The position numbers and the translations under genes are program-made. The notes beneath the pieces are model-generated. The model worked only from the letters and a program-made list of their open reading frames with translations, was not told the DNA's origin and ran no database searches. Shown piece after piece: positions 1-8,061 of a stretch of DNA of 64,000 nt. Every line of letters begins with the position of its first letter. Position 1 is the stretch's first letter. Source of the DNA: Rhodococcoides trifolii (GTDB taxonomy: Bacteria > Actinomycetota > Actinomycetes > Mycobacteriales > Mycobacteriaceae); assembly GCF_014635345.1 (NCBI RefSeq), contig NZ_BMCU01000004.1, positions 186,001 through 250,000 of the forward strand, read 5' to 3'.

Positions 1-283
1 GCATGTGCGTTCCAAGTAGAGCACGCAGCGACATCGGTCGCGCGCCGAAGCGGTATCACCGAATGTTTTGCACCGGCGAAATTATTCGGTAGGTCTGAAC
101 TCTCGCGCTGCCAGGGGCGATGAAAAGTATTGTTCGGCAGCATCTTCGAACGGCGTCCTGCTTGAGAGCGATTTCGGTTTTTCTCCGACTGTGTCTCAAA
201 TTGAGTATCGAAGATAATGCCCAACTGTCGCGAGACGAATGCGTAGCGTAAATCCTCTTCCGTCCCGCGAGAGGATCTGCATC
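1..283. other. Upstream non-coding stretch
   Basis: No convincing gene is visible here. The segment reads as the upstream region of the secreted lipase that starts at 284. A GAGGA ribosome site lies at 271-275. The stretch is somewhat AT-richer than the coding DNA around it. Confidence 0.5.
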
Positions 284-1687
284 ATGTCTCGAACAACGAC
301 GCTCGTGAATACCGCTTTCGTACTGTCCGCGGCCTTTGTGCTTGTTTCGACGGGCCCGGTAAATGCAGTGGCGCAGCCGCTTCCGCAATTACCGTCGATC
401 GGCGACATCCTCAACCCGATAGTGCCGGCTCCGAATCCGCCGCCGATGCAGGGACCTGTCCCGCCGATCGTGCAAGCACCCTCGAACGGCAATGGTGGTG
501 TGTCGATTTCGGACCAGCTCTACGCGCAACTGCTCCCGTCTCCGGTCGGTGATGCATTCTTCGACGAATGGCCCACCGATCTGGCGTCGCTCGGCAACGG
601 TGACATCATCGGAACGCCCGACGACGTCACCGCGGTGAGTCAGGGATTCTTTCCTGCGCCGGGCGGGGTTCGCGTGCGACAGGTGAAGTTCAAGACCACC
701 GATTCGGCGGGCGACAATTCCTTCGGCACCGCAACCTTGGTACTTCCGAACAATTCCTGGACCGGTGCCGGAACACGGCCGCTGTTGGTGGACGAGAAAC
801 CGATCGACGCACTCGGTCGGGCGTGCACACCGGGATACACCCTCCGGAAGGGCGTGAACTTCGCAACCAATCAGACCGACTTCCTTCCGCCGGCGTCGCA
901 AGCCGCAGTGCTGCGCAACTACGCCGTTCTCATCCCGGACCACGAAGGACCACGGATGAGCTACGCCGAACCTGTTGTGGCAGGGCGCATCACGCTCGAC
1001 GCGGTTCGTGCTGTGCAACGGTTGGAACCGACGTTCCGCAACAGCCCGATGGTGATCAACGGATACAGCGGTGGCGCGATCGCGACGCGGGGCACTGCGT
1101 TGGAAGTCGGCACCTACGCGCCCGAGTTGGCGGGCAACATCAAGCTCGCAGTGATGGGCGGGAACCCGATCGACTACGAAGTGCTCGGCTCGAGCATGGA
1201 TGGTCCCGCCAACCTGGCCTCCGGCGTGTTCCACGGTGCGACGGTGGGTTTCATGAGGTCGCACCGCGAGGGCTTCCTGGAAGCGAACAATCTTGCTCTG
1301 CAGATCGCAACGTCGCCGTACAAGGACTTCTGCATCGTCGGCGAGGGTCTGGTGGGCACGTTGATTCCGACGTCGGCACTGTCGAATGACGGAAAACCGA
1401 TGGACTCGGACTTTGCCCGCACGGTGTTCGCGAGTCTGACTGCACTGTCGCAGCGCCCGTCGGCGGTACCGCTCTACGTCTTCAACGGTGCGCAGGAGTT
1501 CTGGATACCGTCCGAGCCGGTCCGTCGTTTCGCGCGCCTGCAGTGTGACCAGGGCGTGTCCGTCGCCTACAGCGAACCGTTCGGGGAGCATCTCGTCGGC
1601 GCCATCACCGCGATGCCCGACCAGTTCCTCGCAATCGACGAGGCGCTGCAGGGATCGGTTCCGTACGACAACTGCGGCCGGTTCTGA
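284..1687 (+). CDS. Secreted LIP-family lipase/esterase
   Basis: This is a 467-residue exported alpha/beta hydrolase of the secretory lipase (LIP) type, expected to hydrolyse acylglycerols or other esters outside the membrane. The ATG at 284 is chosen over an earlier in-frame one because GAGGA sits eight bases upstream and a signal peptide follows at once (residues 1-30, ending VNAVA). A proline-rich stretch covers about 41-66. The nucleophile motif is GYSGG with Ser262, and the late His lies in GEHLVG. The position usually held by the acid Asp reads AQEFWIP, so a Glu may serve there. It is a single gene convergent with the TetR gene. Substrate is unknown. Confidence 0.85.
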   Translation: MSRTTTLVNTAFVLSAAFVLVSTGPVNAVAQPLPQLPSIGDILNPIVPAPNPPPMQGPVPPIVQAPSNGNGGVSISDQLYAQLLPSPVGDAFFDEWPTDLASLGNGDIIGTPDDVTAVSQGFFPAPGGVRVRQVKFKTTDSAGDNSFGTATLVLPNNSWTGAGTRPLLVDEKPIDALGRACTPGYTLRKGVNFATNQTDFLPPASQAAVLRNYAVLIPDHEGPRMSYAEPVVAGRITLDAVRAVQRLEPTFRNSPMVINGYSGGAIATRGTALEVGTYAPELAGNIKLAVMGGNPIDYEVLGSSMDGPANLASGVFHGATVGFMRSHREGFLEANNLALQIATSPYKDFCIVGEGLVGTLIPTSALSNDGKPMDSDFARTVFASLTALSQRPSAVPLYVFNGAQEFWIPSEPVRRFARLQCDQGVSVAYSEPFGEHLVGAITAMPDQFLAIDEALQGSVPYDNCGRF

Positions 1688-1693
1688 CGGCGT

Positions 1694-2353
1694 TCATCGC
1701 GCTGCGCGCCCGACCACGTCGTCGAGATCGGTGCGGTAGGAGTCCGGTAGCGGCCGACGGACCAGCTCCCGAGCCTCGTCGGTCGGGATTCCGAGGCCGC
1801 GCAGGAGATCCGCTGTCATCCGGTCCACCGCCACCGCGTCGTCCCGTTCGGGGTGCTCCATCAGCAGTCTCCCCATGGCAAGCAGGGCGCCGGCTACCAG
1901 CGACAGGGCCAGTTCGGGGTCGTCGACGTCGAACCTGCCGAGTGCGGCGCCGGCCCGGATGTCGCGCAGGCAGCGCGGCGCCAACCCGCGTCCGGACGTG
2001 TCGTACCGCGTCCCGGCGTTGAGCAGAACGCGTGTGAGCTCCGGTTTCACTCGGAACAGACGCCCGGTCAGGCGGAAGGATTGGGTGAACATCTCGACGG
2101 GGTCGCGGAGGTCGCCCGTCAGGCTGTCGAGGTAGTCGCCCACGTCGTCGAGCGCGGTGTTCACCGCCGCCTGGAACAGCTCTTCCTTGCTGGCGAAGTG
2201 GTTGTAGAACGAGCCCATGCCGACGTCGGCCGCATGGGTGATTTCGAGGACCGGGGCGGTGACGCGGCCGTCTGCGATGAATGTCTGCGCCGCGGTGACC
2301 AGCGCGGCGCGAGTGCGCGCCTTCCGTCGTTCCAACCGGTTGACCTCCGTCAC
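1694..2353 (-). CDS. TetR-family regulator, divergent from P450 operon
   Basis: A TetR repressor with an N-terminal helix-turn-helix (about residues 10-58, including VGMGSFYNHFASKEELF) and a C-terminal ligand domain. It is transcribed away from the P450 operon and probably represses it in response to the P450 substrate. The GTG at 2353 gives 219 residues with the usual short lead before the HTH. It leaves two related 14-base dyads (2383-2396 and 2426-2439) in the intergenic DNA. The alternative ATG at 2422 would add 23 residues and place one dyad inside the gene. Neither start has a strong ribosome site. Confidence 0.85.
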   Translation of the reverse strand: MTEVNRLERRKARTRAALVTAAQTFIADGRVTAPVLEITHAADVGMGSFYNHFASKEELFQAAVNTALDDVGDYLDSLTGDLRDPVEMFTQSFRLTGRLFRVKPELTRVLLNAGTRYDTSGRGLAPRCLRDIRAGAALGRFDVDDPELALSLVAGALLAMGRLLMEHPERDDAVAVDRMTADLLRGLGIPTDEARELVRRPLPDSYRTDLDDVVGRAAR

Positions 2354-2382
2354 GGCCCCAGGGTACCGCTCGCCGGCATGTC

Positions 2383-2439
2383 TGACGATTTCATCAGAAA
2401 CCTTGACTGCGTGGTCGATCATGGGTGACGATATCGTCA
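2383..2439. promoter_or_regulatory. Paired operator-like dyads between TetR and P450 genes
   Basis: TGACGATATCGTCA at 2426-2439 is a perfect 14-base palindrome. TGACGATTTCATCA at 2383-2396 matches it at 12 of 14 positions. The centres are 43 bases apart. Two copies of one palindrome between a TetR gene and its divergent neighbour are what autoregulated TetR operators look like. Binding is inferred. Confidence 0.6.
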
Positions 2440-2457
2440 ACTGAGAGGTGCGTCGCC

Positions 2458-3654
2458 ATGAAGAGCACAGTGCCGCGGTACCGCGAGAACATCTACTCGC
2501 GTGACGCGATCCTGAACCCATACCCGCATTACGCCGAACTGCGGGAGCTGGGACCGGTGGTGTGGCTGCCCCGTCACCGCGCGTACGCGGTGTCGCGTTA
2601 TGCGGACTGCAAGACCGTGCTGCTCGACGACGACACGTTCGTCTCGGGCCACGGAGTCGCGCTCAACCCCGTGGCGAACCGACTGGGTCGCGGCACCACC
2701 TTGAACAGCGACGGCGACGACCACGCACTCAAGCGATCGGTGCTCGCCCACCGGTTGACACCGAGGGCGCTACGAACGATGACCTCGGCGGTCGAGGACA
2801 AGGCCGAACAGGTCGTCGAACGCGCGCTCGCACGGACGGTGGTGGACGGTGTGGACGACGTGGCCACCGCCTTGCCGATGTCCATCGTGCCCGACCTGGT
2901 GGGGTGGCCGGTCGACGGACGTGACGATCTGTTGCGTTGGGCCGGTGCGACATTCGATTCCCTCGGCCCGATCAACCGGCAGTCCGTCACCGCAGCGAAA
3001 GCGGCCGCGGAAATGCTTGCCTATTCGAAACGCGTGGTTCGCGAGCGATCCGTCCTGCCGGGCAGTATGGGGGACGACGTACTGAAAGCGGCCGACGACA
3101 ACACGATTGCCCCGTCGCAGTGCCCTGCCCTGATGATCGATTACCTGGGGCCGTCTCTGGACACCACCATCGGTGCCATCTCGGGTGCGCTGCATCTGTT
3201 CGCGACGCACCCCGACCAGTGGCACGCGGTCCGCGAGAACCCTGCTCTGATTCCCAACGCGATCAACGAGGTGGTGCGCTTCGAGTCACCCATCCGCGCG
3301 TTCTCGCGGCGGGCGGTGACAGACGTGGAGATCGACGGCACGTTCGTTCCGGCCGGCACCCGTGTGCTCGTCATCTACGCGTCGGCCAACCGGGACCCGA
3401 GAGAATGGGACCGCCCGGACTCCTTCGACATCACTCGCGACGCCGCGAAGCAACTCGGATTCGGTTCCGGCGCACACGGTTGCGCCGGCCAAGGCCTGGC
3501 ACGTCTGGAAGCGAAGTCGATCCTGACCGTGCTGGCGCGCCGTGTGGAACGCATCGAACTCGCGGGCACTCCGACGCGAGCGATCAACAACATCATCCAT
3601 CGTTTCGAACAGCTGCCACTGAGATTGGTTGCAGCAGAGGGGAAAGAACAATGA
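2458..3654 (+). CDS. Cytochrome P450
   Basis: A 398-residue soluble bacterial P450 monooxygenase. The haem loop FGSGAHGCAGQGLAR carries the axial Cys342. The ExxR pair is EVVR in NEVVRFESP. The I-helix reads GPSLDTT, keeping the acid-Thr pair but with Ser where Gly is usual. The start is the ATG at 2458, with AGAGG nine bases before it. It opens an operon whose next two genes are its likely redox partners, so the locus should supply its own electron chain. The substrate is unknown. The acyltransferase and esterase downstream hint at a hydrophobic or esterified molecule. Confidence 0.93.
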   Translation: MKSTVPRYRENIYSRDAILNPYPHYAELRELGPVVWLPRHRAYAVSRYADCKTVLLDDDTFVSGHGVALNPVANRLGRGTTLNSDGDDHALKRSVLAHRLTPRALRTMTSAVEDKAEQVVERALARTVVDGVDDVATALPMSIVPDLVGWPVDGRDDLLRWAGATFDSLGPINRQSVTAAKAAAEMLAYSKRVVRERSVLPGSMGDDVLKAADDNTIAPSQCPALMIDYLGPSLDTTIGAISGALHLFATHPDQWHAVRENPALIPNAINEVVRFESPIRAFSRRAVTDVEIDGTFVPAGTRVLVIYASANRDPREWDRPDSFDITRDAAKQLGFGSGAHGCAGQGLARLEAKSILTVLARRVERIELAGTPTRAINNIIHRFEQLPLRLVAAEGKEQ

Positions 3655-3848
3655 AGGTTGCAGTCGACTGGGAACGTTGCGAGGGTCACGGACTGTGTGC
3701 CGAACAGGCACCGGACGTGTTCAGCCTCGACGACGAAGGTGAACTGATCTACCCACTGGAGAACGCGGAGATCCCGGACGATCAGGTGGCCTCCGCACGT
3801 TCCGCGGTCGGCTCCTGTCCGGTGGCCGCGCTCCGTGAAACATTGTGA
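3651..3848 (+). CDS. Ferredoxin, [3Fe-4S] P450-partner type
   Basis: A 65-residue ferredoxin expected to carry single electrons from the reductase encoded next to the P450 encoded before it. The cluster motif is Cys10-xx-His13-xx-Cys16 and Cys56-Pro. His sits at the second position, the atypical pattern seen in many actinobacterial P450-linked ferredoxins. Its ATG overlaps the P450 stop in ATGA, so translation is coupled. Length and the SCPVAAL tail fit the family well. Confidence 0.92.
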   Translation: MKVAVDWERCEGHGLCAEQAPDVFSLDDEGELIYPLENAEIPDDQVASARSAVGSCPVAALRETL

Positions 3849-4978
3849 GCACCAACGGTATCGTCGTCGTCGGTGATTCCATCGCGGGATGCACAGCGGT
3901 GCGGGAGCTACGCGCACTGGGCCATCACGGGACCATCACCATGGTCGGTGCCGACGCGGACGGGTGTTACGCCCGCCCACCCCTGTCGAAGCATGTGCTG
4001 AAAACCGGTACGGACACGAGCGACGCCTGGGATCTGACCGACCTGAAGGTCGACACGGTTCGCGGACCCGCCACCGCACTCGACACCGATGCGCGCGAGG
4101 TGATTCTTCACGACGGTGGACGAGTGCGCTACGACGCCCTGATCATCGCCACCGGGGCCGGCGCACGACGCATCGCATCACCGGGGCGGACCGGCGAACT
4201 GGTGTTGCGCACACTCGCCGACGCCCGCACCCTGAACTCGCGCCTGGAGTCCGCTCGGTCCGCGATCGTCGTCGGCGCAGGCTTCCTGGGTATGGAGATC
4301 GCCAGTGTGTGTGCAGCTCGGGGTATCCCGGTCACGGTGGTCGACGTCGACGCCCCGCTGGAACGTCTGCTCGGGCCGTTCCTCTCGACGGCCATCACAG
4401 GTCGGGCGCGATCGTCTGCCGTCGACATTCGGCGCGTCGACACTCCAGTCGAGTTGATCGGCGACCCGGTCGACGGCATCAGGACCTCCGACGGTGACCT
4501 CCACGCGGACGTCGTCGTGACCTGCGCGGGCGAGGTACCCACGACCGAGTGGCTCGACGGGACCGCGGTCGGTGACCACCGTGGTATCGGTATCGACGAG
4601 CGTTGCACCACAGCGGTTCCGGATGTCTACGCGGCGGGTGACGTTGCGTATCTGCAGGGCTCGGCCGGCCGCACGCCCTTCTGGTCCAGTGCCGTAGCGC
4701 AGGGAAAGGTGGCCGCGGCGTCGGCCCTCGGTGTCGAGACGACGGTTGCGCCGTCGGACGACTACTTCTGGACCGAAGTGTTGGGCCTGTCTGTCAAGGT
4801 GGTCGGACCGCTCCCGCTGATCGGTGAGCCCACCGTGCTCGAGGGATCGGTCGACGACGGTTCGGCACTGCTCGAGTGGACCCACACCGACGGACCAAGA
4901 ACTCTGGTGACGTACGGCATCAAGAAGTCGGTGGGATTGCTTCGACGGATGGCAGCCGAGGAGGGGACGCGGCCGTGA
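3845..4978 (+). CDS. FAD-dependent ferredoxin reductase
   Basis: A 377-residue NAD(P)H:ferredoxin reductase of the rubredoxin/putidaredoxin reductase family, moving electrons from NAD(P)H through FAD to the upstream ferredoxin. Visible elements in order are the N-terminal FAD site (VVVGDSIAG), the ATG-type motif (LIIATGAGARR), the NAD-binding GAGFLG segment, the second FAD motif (DVYAAGDVA) and a short C-terminal reductase domain. Its GTG overlaps the ferredoxin stop as GTGA. P450, ferredoxin and reductase together form a complete class I system. Confidence 0.93.
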   Translation: MSTNGIVVVGDSIAGCTAVRELRALGHHGTITMVGADADGCYARPPLSKHVLKTGTDTSDAWDLTDLKVDTVRGPATALDTDAREVILHDGGRVRYDALIIATGAGARRIASPGRTGELVLRTLADARTLNSRLESARSAIVVGAGFLGMEIASVCAARGIPVTVVDVDAPLERLLGPFLSTAITGRARSSAVDIRRVDTPVELIGDPVDGIRTSDGDLHADVVVTCAGEVPTTEWLDGTAVGDHRGIGIDERCTTAVPDVYAAGDVAYLQGSAGRTPFWSSAVAQGKVAAASALGVETTVAPSDDYFWTEVLGLSVKVVGPLPLIGEPTVLEGSVDDGSALLEWTHTDGPRTLVTYGIKKSVGLLRRMAAEEGTRP

Positions 4979-5733
4979 GACCGTTGCCGAAGATGCTCGT
5001 CGATGCCGGGGTTGCGTTCGCACGCATCTACAACCGGTTGGAGATCCGCAACTGCGGTGCGCTCCCGGGCGGCCCGGTGTTGTTCGTGGCCAACCACGGG
5101 TTCGGCGGCATCGTCGACCTGAACCTGCTGGCGGTCGCTGCCGCGTACGACGAACTCGGCGACGACCGTGACGTCGTGACCCTCACGCACGCCATGGCGT
5201 GGAAGCTGGGAATCGGCCGGGTCATCGAGGAATTCGACGCGCGACCCGCCGGGCACGACACCGCGATGAAGGCCATCGGCGACGGTAAACACGTGTTGGT
5301 CTTTCCGGGCGGCGACATCGACGCGATGAAGCCGTGGTCCGACCGCAACAAGGTGTTGTTTTCGGGGAGAAGCGGTTTCGCGCAACTTGCGTTGGAGGCG
5401 GGTGTCCCCATCGTGCCGATCGTCACGGCCGGCGCAGGCGAGTCGCTGTACGTGCTGAGCAACGGCAAACGGCTCGCCGAACTGATCGGTGCGAAGAAAC
5501 TGCTGCGCCTGCATTCGCTTCCGGTGTCGGTCTCGGTGCCGTGGGGACTCAGCGTCGGTCTGGCCGGGCTCCTGCCGTATCTCCCGTTGCCGACGAAGCT
5601 CGTCACCACGATCCTGCCTACGATGGTCCCGCACGAGGGCGAGACCGCCGAGGAATTCGCGGAGCGAGTGCACGCCGTGATGCAGGACGAGATGACGGCG
5701 TTGACCAGTGGACGACGGCCCGTCGTCGGGTGA
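4975..5733 (+). CDS. Lysophospholipid acyltransferase-like protein
   Basis: A 252-residue protein resembling the PlsC/diacylglycerol acyltransferase superfamily. The sequence shows VANHGFGGIVD in place of a strict HX4D box and a later FPGGDIDAMKPW segment, followed by GFAQLALEAGVPIVPIV, typical of these enzymes. It starts at a GTG overlapping the reductase stop, with GAGGAGGGG at 4958-4966. Operon position suggests it acylates the P450 product or alters a lipid substrate. The His-Asp spacing is non-canonical, so activity is inferred. Confidence 0.75.
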   Translation: MRPLPKMLVDAGVAFARIYNRLEIRNCGALPGGPVLFVANHGFGGIVDLNLLAVAAAYDELGDDRDVVTLTHAMAWKLGIGRVIEEFDARPAGHDTAMKAIGDGKHVLVFPGGDIDAMKPWSDRNKVLFSGRSGFAQLALEAGVPIVPIVTAGAGESLYVLSNGKRLAELIGAKKLLRLHSLPVSVSVPWGLSVGLAGLLPYLPLPTKLVTTILPTMVPHEGETAEEFAERVHAVMQDEMTALTSGRRPVVG

Positions 5734-5751
5734 CATCAGCAAGGGGGAGCG

Positions 5752-7026
5752 GTGCCGCAGACAATATCGGGTACGACCAGTGGGGATCTTGTCGTCACCG
5801 AAGCCGACGGATTGATTCACGCACGCGGTGTCCCTTACGCAACGGCAGCTCGGTTCCGAGATCCCGTACCGATCGACTCCGCCGGGCGAACGCGAGACGC
5901 CACCCGCCGCGGCGCCGCGTGCATCCAGCTACCCTCCCGCCTCGACAACGTGACGGGACCGATCGTCGACGGACTCGAGCAGAGTGAGGACTGTCTCGTG
6001 CTGTCCGTGACCGCTCCCGTTCGTGCGCAGGCTCTTCCGGTGATGGTGTGGCTGCACGGCGGCGGCTACGTGTCCGGCAGCGGTGAATCTCCGATGTACG
6101 ACGCCGATCTGCTCGCCGGAGAAGGCGTGGTGGTGGTGCGTGTCGGCTTCAGGCTCGGTGGTTTCGGCTACCTGACCCCGGATGGACTGGGAGACAGCAA
6201 CGTCGGAGTCCAGGACCAGATCGAGGCACTTCGGTGGGTGGCAGCGAACATCGGACTGTTCGGCGGTGACCCCGACACCGTGACCGTGTTCGGTCAGTCC
6301 GCAGGCGGCGACGCCGTCCTGTCGCTCCTCGCGTGCCCGGACGCCGTCGGCCTGTTCCGTCGGGCGATCGTGCAGAGCGCTCCCCTGGGCCTGCGGTCCG
6401 GTCGAGCTGCACTGTTCGACACGGCGCGAACAGCGTTCGCGGCACACTTTCGAACCGATCCGGTCGCGGCCCCGGCGTCGGACGTTCTCGACGCGGAATC
6501 GGCGGTGACCCGAGCGGTCCGACGCTTCGGCGCGGCGGGCGGAATGCCCTTCGGTCCGGTCGCCGGCCGTGTGCCGCTCTCGTCCGACCCCGACGAGGCG
6601 TTGCTTGCGAGCGCACGACGGGTCGAGCTGCTGATCGGGCACACCAAGGACGACGCCGCGCCGTTCGTGGACATCGTCCTGAGTACGTTGCGGCTGAACA
6701 GGTTCGGTTCGGTCAGCCGATTGTTCGCGACTCCCGCCGTGGCGGTGGTCACGAAGCTCCTGTTCGGGGTGGACGACGTCGTGAGCATGTGGCGCCGAGC
6801 GGGTGGCCGTGTCGCGACGTACCGCGTCGACTGGTCACCGAAGGCAGGCCCCCTCGGCGCCTGCCATTGCATCGAGCTCCCGATGCTCTTCGGCGATCAG
6901 TGGGCCGACGCGCCGATGCTTGCCGGTCAGATGCCGCCGGCCGCGCTTGCCGCACGTATGCGCAGGACCTGGGCGGCGTTCGCGCGCAATGGCGTAGCGG
7001 AGGTGCCGGAGCGGTCGACGTTCTGA
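5752..7026 (+). CDS. Type B carboxylesterase
   Basis: A 424-residue carboxylesterase of the cholinesterase-like fold. It has the EDCLVLSV segment, the oxyanion loop LHGGGYVSGSGE and the nucleophile elbow FGQSAGG. It is shorter than the usual 480-550 residues and has no signal peptide, so it is probably cytoplasmic. It starts at GTG 5752, with AAGGGGGAG just upstream, 18 bases after the acyltransferase stop, and is probably the last gene of the P450 operon. It could release or process ester-linked substrates of that operon. Confidence 0.85.
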   Translation: MPQTISGTTSGDLVVTEADGLIHARGVPYATAARFRDPVPIDSAGRTRDATRRGAACIQLPSRLDNVTGPIVDGLEQSEDCLVLSVTAPVRAQALPVMVWLHGGGYVSGSGESPMYDADLLAGEGVVVVRVGFRLGGFGYLTPDGLGDSNVGVQDQIEALRWVAANIGLFGGDPDTVTVFGQSAGGDAVLSLLACPDAVGLFRRAIVQSAPLGLRSGRAALFDTARTAFAAHFRTDPVAAPASDVLDAESAVTRAVRRFGAAGGMPFGPVAGRVPLSSDPDEALLASARRVELLIGHTKDDAAPFVDIVLSTLRLNRFGSVSRLFATPAVAVVTKLLFGVDDVVSMWRRAGGRVATYRVDWSPKAGPLGACHCIELPMLFGDQWADAPMLAGQMPPAALAARMRRTWAAFARNGVAEVPERSTF

Positions 7027-7044
7027 CCGACTCCGGACACCGGG

Positions 7045-8061
7045 TCACGCAGGCAGCGGATCCGCGCTGGGCAACAGCCGGACGAGCACGTCGGACATGG
7101 TGACCACGCCCACCACCTCGCGGTCGTCACGCACCACCGCGAGGTGGTTGCGCGTCTCCCGCATCTCGGTCAGTGCGACGTACACCGGCGTGGCCGACTG
7201 CAATTCGAATGCGGGACGGACGAATTCATCGACCGGACGACCGCTGTCCGCTTCCAGAGTGTCTCGAACGTGGACGACGCCGACGACATCGGACCGGCCG
7301 CGCACCAGTATCCGAAGATGCCCGGTGCGGAGCGAGGCGTCACGGACGTCGGCCACGGTGGCCGATTCGGACACGGATGTCGGCGCGGAGTCGGCCCGCA
7401 CCAGATCCGCCACCGTGAGCTTCTGCAGTTCCAAGGCGCTGCTGATCTGGTCGGAGTAGCCGCGGTCCAGCGAGCCCACGCTGACGGAGTGCGCAACCAA
7501 TTGCTCGAGGTCGTCCGGATTCTGCCCGGAGACAACCTGATCGGCCGGCTCGATTCCCGCTCTGCGGAGCAGCGAGTTCGCCATCGAGTTGAGCGACACC
7601 AAGATCGGGCGTGTGAAGAACATGAACGCGCGCATGGGCAGAGCCAGCATGGTGGCCGACTTCTCGGGATGCGCGATGGCCCAGGACTTCGGGGCCATTT
7701 CCCCCACCACGAGATGCAGGAAGGTCACGATGATCAGTGCCAACACGAAACCGAGAACGTCGGATGCCCAGTACGGAAGTCCGATCGTCTCGAACAGCGG
7801 GCGTAGCCAGTAGTGCACGGTCGGCTTGGTGAACGCACCGAGCGCCAACGTGCACAACGTGATTCCGAGCTGGGAGCCGGCGAGCAGGACGGTCAGTTCG
7901 GTCGAACTGCGCAGTGCGGCGCGGGCAGACCGGCTGCTGGCCGCGGCATCTTCGAGGCGGTGCCGCTTGGCGGCGAGCAGCGCGAACTCCACGGCAACGA
8001 AGAACGCGCTGAGCGCGATCAGGCCGATCGTGACGACCAGGAAGACCCAGATGTTGCTCAT
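7045..8061 (-). CDS. CNNM/CBS-domain membrane protein
   Basis: A 338-residue protein of the CNNM (DUF21)/CBS family often annotated as hemolysin or CorC-like and linked to divalent-cation transport. Hydrophobic helices occupy roughly residues 1-180 and a CBS pair about 200-330. It lacks the C-terminal CorC/HlyC domain present in its neighbour. Its ATG overlaps the stop of the upstream paralogue by four bases, so the two are co-translated and probably work together in the membrane. Confidence 0.88.
   Translation of the reverse strand: MSNIWVFLVVTIGLIALSAFFVAVEFALLAAKRHRLEDAAASSRSARAALRSSTELTVLLAGSQLGITLCTLALGAFTKPTVHYWLRPLFETIGLPYWASDVLGFVLALIIVTFLHLVVGEMAPKSWAIAHPEKSATMLALPMRAFMFFTRPILVSLNSMANSLLRRAGIEPADQVVSGQNPDDLEQLVAHSVSVGSLDRGYSDQISSALELQKLTVADLVRADSAPTSVSESATVADVRDASLRTGHLRILVRGRSDVVGVVHVRDTLEADSGRPVDEFVRPAFELQSATPVYVALTEMRETRNHLAVVRDDREVVGVVTMSDVLVRLLPSADPLPA

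Noticed and set aside
389..1591. Long open frame (400 codons) antisense to the first lipase
   Set aside because: It is the reverse of a well-supported secreted lipase; the translation is rich in Arg/His with no domain, typical of a shadow frame in high-GC DNA.
2223..2438. Possibility that the TetR protein begins at ATG 2422
   Set aside because: It would bury one of two matched operator dyads and add 23 residues not typical of the family; kept only as an alternative.
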